From Diphasiastrum complanatum (Eukaryota > Streptophyta > Lycopodiopsida > Lycopodiales > Lycopodiaceae): DNA of 64,000 bases. The position numbers and the translations under genes were made by a program. Below are positions 58,053 to 64,000 of the stretch, piece by piece; the stretch's first letter is position 1; the number at the start of each line of letters is the position of its first letter. The DNA lies in assembly GCA_029204225.1 (NCBI GenBank), contig CM055097.1, forward strand, positions 67,492,972 through 67,556,971, given 5' to 3'. The notes below the pieces were generated by a model that saw nothing but the letters and a program-made list of their open reading frames with translations, was not told the DNA's origin and ran no database searches.

Positions 58053-59235
58053 TTGTCAACATTTGTTGATTTTCAAGAGAGTGCTAGGTGCATTGGAACA
58101 GGTTTAAAGAATATGATCAATCATTGCAACATAGCAACCTCAAGTGGCTTCATGTTGGAGAGCAATGATAGGCTTACCTCAAGCAACTATTCAACTTGGA
58201 AGGTGAGGATGGAGTCCTTGCTAGAGATGAATGAGTTGATGGATATTGTTGTAGGTGTGGAGGAGAGGCCTTTGGCACCTGAAGAGCAATTAAGCTATGA
58301 TAGGAGGGCAAATAAAGCTATGCATGTTATCAAGATGAATGTGACTAATGAACTCCTCAAGGAAGTTTGTAAGTGCACTACATCTAGTGAAACTTGGAAA
58401 ACATTGAAAAAGGTTTATATCCAGGTCTAAATCTAGGGTCCTAACCCTAAGGAGGCAAATCTTTCAAAGTCTTCAAAAGAAGCATGAAAGTACTCATGAT
58501 TTTTTTTTTAAAGTTAAGGTTTGAATGATGAATAGGCATATTGGAGAAGGCATTAGGGATGTTGAGCTTGTGCAAGTATTCTTAATGGCTTATTGGATGA
58601 ACATGCTAACTTGGTGGAAAGTTTTGCTATTCAAAAGACATTGTCAAGTATGGAGGACTTGCAAGAGGTCTTGGTGGCTGAAGAGTTTAGACTCCAAGCA
58701 AGAGGAGGATCATCTTTTACATCTCAAGTTGGAGAGGAGGCAGCTATGTTCTCAAGAGACAAGTTCAAGGGCAAGGGCAAAGGCAAATGGTCTAAAGGGC
58801 AAGATCAATGTGAGCCTTCTACCTTTTTTGGAAAGAAGAAAAATAGATCAAAGCTAATATGTTTCTATTGTGGAGTCAAAGGACATTATGCTAGTGATTG
58901 TTTCAAGAAGAAAAGAGATCAAGGTGAGAAGCAAAGCAATCTAACTCTAGATGAGGATGGTGTTGATGAACAAAATTCAAATGATTGCTTTGTTATATAT
59001 TCTTACTTGTTGGCTAATCATGGAGATATTGATCCTTGGTGGATTGATAGTGGAGCTAGCTCACATATGACATTTCATGAGTATTACTCATCATTGGTCA
59101 CATATGAAGGTGACAAGAAGGTGATCTACACAGCTAATGATGGTGAGTGTGCAATCACGAGGATTGGCACAATTCCTATTTCTCTCTCTACTAATAGGAA
59201 TGTGAATTTGAAGAATGCTTTGTTCATTACATCCA
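58053..59235 (+). pseudogene. Copia gag and protease, same family as 4625-6127
   Basis: Gag N-terminus FMLESNDRLTSSNYSTWKV, MHVIKMNVTNELLKEV, ETWKTLKKVY. A shift and a stop near 58430-58590. Then HANLVESFAIQKTLSS, a Lys/Gly-rich stretch, zinc knuckle CFYCGVKGHYASDC (intact), and protease WWIDSGASSHMT (intact). The element breaks off in the protease at about 59235, where unrelated sequence begins. Confidence 0.88.
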
Positions 59236-59959
59236 AACTGCCCTGGGTGCTGGTTCGATCCATACTTGCATAAGAAATACCATTCTCAAATGCTTAAAAA
59301 GAAGAGTATGAAGAAGCAGACCTGTGGACTGGTCGCGTGCATCAATCTCAATTGGATGATAGTGTTTGGAAAAAGCTAGTGCTTCTAAACTCGGGTTTTA
59401 GCGTGCAAAACTATTGTGGACCATGGGATCTAAGCTGGAACTGATCAACGGTGGAAATAGAGGTGGATCTGGGCCATTAGATTGGAAGTAACCATGGGAC
59501 GAGGAGAGAAAGGCCTTGAAGAGCCTTGAAGGGTAAAGTGCATGGCAATTGCATTAAAAATTTTCAAATGGAAATCCATTGAAAGGGCCTGACTAGTAAA
59601 AGTCATTTTGAAAGCCAGTGAACTTCATTGAGAGGAAATAGTTCAAAAAGCAGAAAAATATCTAATTTGGGCCTCCCTTAGTCTATTTTGGCCAAACGAA
59701 AGGCTATAGACTCCAAACGAAGGCCACCCACCCAGACTGTACCTGCAAGTATGGTACACCAAAACATAGCGGAGAAAGTATTCGGGCAAGTAGTTGGGAG
59801 TTGGTGACAAGGAGCATTTCGGAAGGCGATGCCGATTTGGCTTCCAATTTGGTGGAAAAGCAGCATGTGGCTTGGTAAGCCAAAAAGTGCAGGTCATTAT
59901 TTTCGATTTCTGACATCATGGTTGGCCTCGGGATACACTTTATAGCCTATAAGTGTAGT

Positions 59960-60345
59960 TTTACACACTTTGGAGATGGCCAACATCAATGAGGCAATTT
60001 TGGGCGATGCAAGCAAGTTTGATGGGGCTTTCAACTACAACATCTGGAAGTTCAGAATGAAGAGCATATTTATGGAGAAGGAGCCATGGGACATTGTTGC
60101 AGGTATGGAAGTAAGGCCTAATACTACTCTAGGTGACATGAGGGCCTTTGATAGGAAGGCGCAAAGAGCATTGTCCTTGATCAATTTTTCAGTGAAAGAG
60201 CATGTAATCACTCACAATAGTGATGACATGACAGCTAGGGGAGCTTGGGAAGCTCTTAGAATGCAATTTCAAACTTGCAATCCAGCTCAAGCCATGTTCT
60301 TGAAATCAAGATTAAACACTATTGTTGGAGAAAGAGGGTGTGTGA
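59960..60345 (+). pseudogene. Third Copia gag N-terminal fragment, directly followed by an LTR-like end
   Basis: MANINEAILGDASKFDG, NYNIWKFRMKSIF, AQRALSLINFSVKEHV and ARGAWEALRMQFQ form the N-terminal gag block of a different Copia family. The frame ends at AGAAAGAGGG (60330-60339), a polypurine-like tract, followed by TGTGTGAGTGTTAGAAAC. Gag-only elements that end this way are known in plants as TR-GAG. Whether this is one or a deletion product is open. Confidence 0.7.
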
Positions 60346-61620
60346 GTGTTAGAAACTAAAATAGCTCGAAAAGAAAACGAACACGAAAAGAAGCAAACTT
60401 GAAACTTGAACGAGAAATGAACTTGAACAAAAAGTATTCGTGCGAAGCGGAATGAGCTATATTACTCATTCCCTAAGCATGACTACACCTATCAGAAATG
60501 AACAGAACATTAGTGATAGAAATCACGGTTGATCTGATTACGTAGCCAAACATTAAGCAACAAAACATCAGAAGGATAATTTGTCATGAACAGCTAGACA
60601 AATTATTTGTCGTGGATGATTCATGAAGAGCTAGACTAATAACCAATCACGAACTTGTCGCGAAAAATAAGACTAAATATTAGTCGCAAACAACTAGACT
60701 AATAATAATTCGCTAAGAACAAATTACCAGATTGAGCAATAAGAGAGTCAGACATAATGTAGAAAAGCATAGCAATATTGACACAAATCTGAACGTAGAA
60801 CAAAACAGAGCTATTATCAGATTAAGTATAGCAAAATATACATGTCAACAATGTTGTGGAGCACAAGACAATAGCGAACAAAACCATGTGCTTTACAAAG
60901 CTAATCCTATCTAGTTTCACACATGTGAAACACTGTCTGAGTACGGACTCCAACCTGAAAATCAAGTACACATTGATAGAACCTCAAAACAATCAAAACA
61001 AATGTAGACAAATGGAGAGAATCAGTCAAAATTGCTTCCAAAACTAAGATTGGTATCTCACACTGATTATGGCCAAATGTGGCTCTATATATACAATAAG
61101 TGGGAGCTCGTGGTACTGATCATCCCGTTGATCCCACATGTGTGAAGGTGCTTTGTCATATGATGATTCATCATGCAAAACTAACACTTGGACAAAACCT
61201 TTTATTTTGAGCACTTTTGGTACATTTTCCTTCTATATGGAGATCTACTTGAAAATCTTCTAGAAGTCAAAATTCATCTACTTCAGCTTATTCCACACAT
61301 GTGAGCTGTCCTCTACACATGGGATGTGACACCTAACCAAAGGATGTGGCTCATGCAAGCAATAGATTGATGCCATGTGTCATATGTCTAGAAAACTAGT
61401 TTTTGGCCTTTTTAGCCACTAGAACTTGAATTAAATCATATGTACAACCTATATGATTATGGTACATGACAAGTACACTATTTTCACACGTGGGAACAGG
61501 CTCCACACATGTGTGTTTATCTATATACAAGAGTTTTGGCCTCTACCAAGCTTATTTTTGCATTTTTCACAAATGAGGCTATATTTTTTGAGGATTTTTT
61601 TTTTGCTTTCTATTCATGCT
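60346..61620. mobile_element. LTR-like AT-rich region
   Basis: Contains TTTCACACATGTGAAACA (about 60917-60934), a CTATATATACAATAAG box at about 61083, and two further CACACATGTG-like palindromes (61290-61320, 61490-61515). The same palindrome marks the LTR ends near 2985, 10655 and 13185. Exact ends unclear. Confidence 0.4.
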
Positions 61621-62285
61621 AAGCGGATAACCACAATGCCTAAAGATTTTCAATAGCTTGTTAGAATGAGGGATAGGTACTGCAAACTTTATAAGGAGGA
61701 GCCAGCTACACCCAGAGATGCTCCCCTTGATAGGACGACACTTCTCACTAAGAGGCCTCATAAGCAGAAGGCCCCTAAAAGGAGTGTAAAATCTACAACT
61801 ATAGCTCCCAGGAAGACTAGGAAGATGAATGTGTAGGTGTCCTTATCTTTTGGAGATGATGTCGTCATAGATAATAATTTACTGCAAGCACTTGTAAATA
61901 TTTCAACTTTAATTTTGAACAATCTTGTAGAAATTGTATAGCATATTCTCGTTCTCCTTGATCCCCCTCCTCTCCCTCCTTCGCAACCTATGACATTTAT
62001 AGATTTCGAATATTATCTTAGATTTGAGAAGGATTTCATTGATCTTGTTGGCATGCCCTTTTGTGTAGAATAGATGACGTGGTTCATTCATCTAGCTAAT
62101 AAACTATTGCTTTGATTTTGTAGTGACCACTGGAGCTTGAATGTAATCTCCGTGGAGAAAACTGTAGATGATGTATTAAAAATTTTTTTGTATAAGATGA
62201 ATTCTACAAATAATTGATTTTTTGCTACTACTAATCTATAAATATTTTCCATGCGTTGAGATCTCCTAAATCAATAGACAATACA
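61621..62285 (+). other. Degenerate coding-like sequence, unassigned
   Basis: Short open pieces with Lys/Arg-rich composition (61700-61830) and, at about 62120-62150, CSDHWSLNVISVEK. The HWSL motif resembles the catalytic His region of Ulp1-type (C48) proteases found in some plant transposons, but stops surround it and no Asp or Cys motif is visible. Confidence 0.25.
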
Positions 62286-63745
62286 CTAGCATCTGGCAAA
62301 TAATCTTTTTTTTTTCTTTTTAGGGGCATAAAGACCTTCCAGTTGCTTTCTGTAATAAGTGTTATCTGTCAATAATTGCTCAAAAGTGATGTTCGGACGA
62401 TGAGATTCAATATCAGTCACTATGTCATAATCCTTCGTCTTTGATTTCAAGATTGGCTTGTCAATAACAACACTAGACAATTTAGTCTTCGGTATTTCGT
62501 TGTCCCCTTCTTCAAACGTGACAACCTTCTCTGCAGCAGCTGACTGAAGTTCAGTGTTGATAATTTCTTTCGCTTCTACTAAGATGTCTTTTGCATAAAT
62601 TTTGCAGCATTGCGGTCATAGTCGGGGTCATCTTTAAGATCTTCTTTGGTTGTAGTTTTGTTCGTCGCTTGCTAGAAGATTTCTTCTTCGAAGATTTTCT
62701 GCACTTCATTGAGGATTTTTGTTCGGGTTTCGAGGAGCCTTTGCTTCTCGTTGTGACTTTGAATATCTTTTCCACGTCACTTGGCCAGGATTGGTCTTCT
62801 GTCTTCGCCAATTTTCCTTCAATAATATCAATCCTTTGCACAACAGCATTAGTTGAAGCTTTTGCTTTCGAGTCAGCAGCAGCTGGTGTTGCTACATACT
62901 GATATTTAGGTCAGTCAGGATACTTGTGTCTAGGCTCCCTACAATTTGAGCATAATGGTACATAACCAATTGACTTTCGTGGCTGAGGATAGTCAAGTGA
63001 AAAATGTCCTGGTTCTCCACAGTTGTAACAGTTGTCCAACACTGGCTTAGTCCCGGTTTGTGACTTCATTGCTGGTCCAACAAATTCAGGAGGATTGTGG
63101 TGCGAACTTTGGTCTATCCTTCTGGACTGATGTTGCAGTACCTTGAACATTATTAGTAGTCACATCACTTTGAAAAAATATAAAGTACCTCCTGGACAGG
63201 ATCTTCGATATATTTTACATTCACAGTGGTGCAGTCTTTCTTAGTATGTCCAGAAGTTCCACATTTTGTACACCTTATTCCTGAGTTGGAAGAAGATGCT
63301 TTTGGTCTTTTATCTGCAACTTCAGAGATCTGAACTTTCAAATCATTACACTTTTTATTAAGGTCATCCATATTACTCTTCCAAAGCTTTTCAACTTTAG
63401 AAGTTGACGACTTATCCTCGATGGTTTTCGTGTCGTCCTTTCGTTTGGATCGTCGTTTATTCCTTTTATCTCCTTTATCAGCTTCTGATTCTAATAAATC
63501 ACTGCTTTCAGACTCCGAACTTGAAGAACCAGTACTTGAGTCAGAATTTGAACAATCATCGCTATCACTAGAATCAGTTTTGGACTTATTAGATCTTTTA
63601 GTTGAGCGTTGCTTTTGTGCTAGTTTAGACCAGAAAAGATTCGTAGTTTGCCTACATCAATTCCTTCATTATTTGCATTAGTGATTGACTCAAATTGCAA
63701 GACATAGCTATCTGCATCATCTGAAGTAGTCCCTTTAAAATAATC
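62286..63745 (-). pseudogene. Gypsy gag with three CCHC motifs
   Basis: From about 63745: KYDYFKGTTSDDADSYVLQFE (gag start region), several shifts, then zinc knuckles CTKCGTSGHTKKDC, CYNCGEPGHFSLDY (last Cys lost) and LCSNCREPRHKYPD. A Lys/Ser-rich tail follows. Near 62400 RPNITFEQLLTDNTYYRKQL corresponds to the block just before the Gypsy protease. The frame ends at 62286 without protease. Distinct in sequence from the gag at 54073-55424. Confidence 0.8.
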
Positions 63746-63760
63746 GTACTTAATTTTCTA

Positions 63761-63780
63761 TCCCTGGCAATGGCGCCAAA
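63761..63780 (-). other. Gypsy primer-binding site
   Basis: Minus strand TTTGGCGCCATTGCCAGGGA, the typical plant Gypsy (Athila/Tat-like) site, 3 nt from an LTR end at 63784. Confidence 0.9.
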
Positions 63781-63783
63781 AAT

Positions 63784-63895
63784 TGGTATATGTCGTACTA
63801 CACCAACAAGGTTAATATAGATTTTGTAGTAAATAATGTCAAACCCACAGAGGTCAGCGTTAGAAAGTTATATATTTGGTACAATTTATGATTTG
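63784..63895 (-). mobile_element. Truncated Gypsy LTR end
   Basis: Begins (plus strand) TGGTATATGTCGTACTAC beside the primer-binding site. After about 110 bp the sequence changes to Copia coding DNA, so only the U5 side remains. Confidence 0.55.
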
Positions 63896-64000
63896 TTTCG
63901 AGTGAAGTGGCTAAGGTGATTATTGGTAGAGATGTCAGTTTTGATAAGAGGAACATTCCAAAAGTGTCTTCAAGTATCTACGCCAAATTCTAAGGCAAAG
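63896..64000 (+). pseudogene. Copia integrase-RT linker fragment at window edge
   Basis: Reads VAKVIIGRDVSFDKRNIPKVSS, the IIxRDVxF motif before Copia RT, matching the minus-strand piece at about 2500-2600. Continues beyond the window. Confidence 0.7.

Overview
The window looks like intergenic and intronic DNA of a land plant with a large, retrotransposon-filled nuclear genome. The plant assignment rests on one host gene, a NIN-like protein (NLP) transcription factor with GAF-like, RWP-RK and PB1 regions, and on plant-type Ty1/Copia and Ty3/Gypsy elements whose primer-binding sites match the plant initiator-Met type and the TGGCGCC type. A fern or gymnosperm is my guess from the 12.5-kb and 7.2-kb introns and the long CT microsatellites, but the sequence does not prove the lineage.

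The NLP gene is on the minus strand between 41348 (start) and 17649 (stop). I could place four coding exons at exact GT/AG junctions with matching phases: 41348-40044, 27489-27442, 27334-26158 and 18994-17649. Together they encode about 1,291 residues without an internal stop. Intron 1 holds a minus-strand Copia region with a 724-bp LTR (34604-35327), an internally deleted Copia derivative (about 29510-31053), and a decayed plus-strand Gypsy element (36805-39640). Intron 3 holds a LINE ORF1 remnant between two CT arrays and LTR-like duplicated segments.

To the left of the gene (1-17 kb) lie several nested elements. They are a minus-strand Copia integrase remnant; the tip of a palindrome-rich DNA transposon at 600-820; a Gypsy-type gag remnant; and a non-autonomous Copia copy (4625-10667) that keeps gag, protease, polypurine tract and LTR but has a scrambled, still open coding region in place of pol. 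That Copia copy is interrupted by a CACTA-like element (about 6845-9292) with two copies of an exon-like fragment. Further right are a minus-strand Copia gag with primer-binding site and LTR, a LINE 3' end with poly(A), and short tandem duplications. Two of these duplications sit at the 3' end of the NLP gene, one running through its stop codon.

To the right of the gene (41.4-64 kb) there is a probable NLP promoter and leader with a 19-nt G tract and an upstream ORF, then AT-rich DNA with a 70-bp CT array and small repeats. After that comes a second dense retroelement cluster: a decayed plus-strand Copia reverse transcriptase; a minus-strand Copia pair sharing one LTR that is itself split by a solo Gypsy LTR; a Gypsy integrase tail; an unrecognised interrupted ORF chain (50817-52935); a Gypsy gag with a large minisatellite in its leader and an LTR inverted relative to the solo LTR; two Copia gag copies; and a Gypsy gag with three zinc knuckles and a primer-binding site near the right edge.

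Only the NLP gene looks like a functional host gene. Everything else is mobile DNA in various states of decay. No CRISPR array, bacterial operon, rRNA or convincing tRNA was seen.
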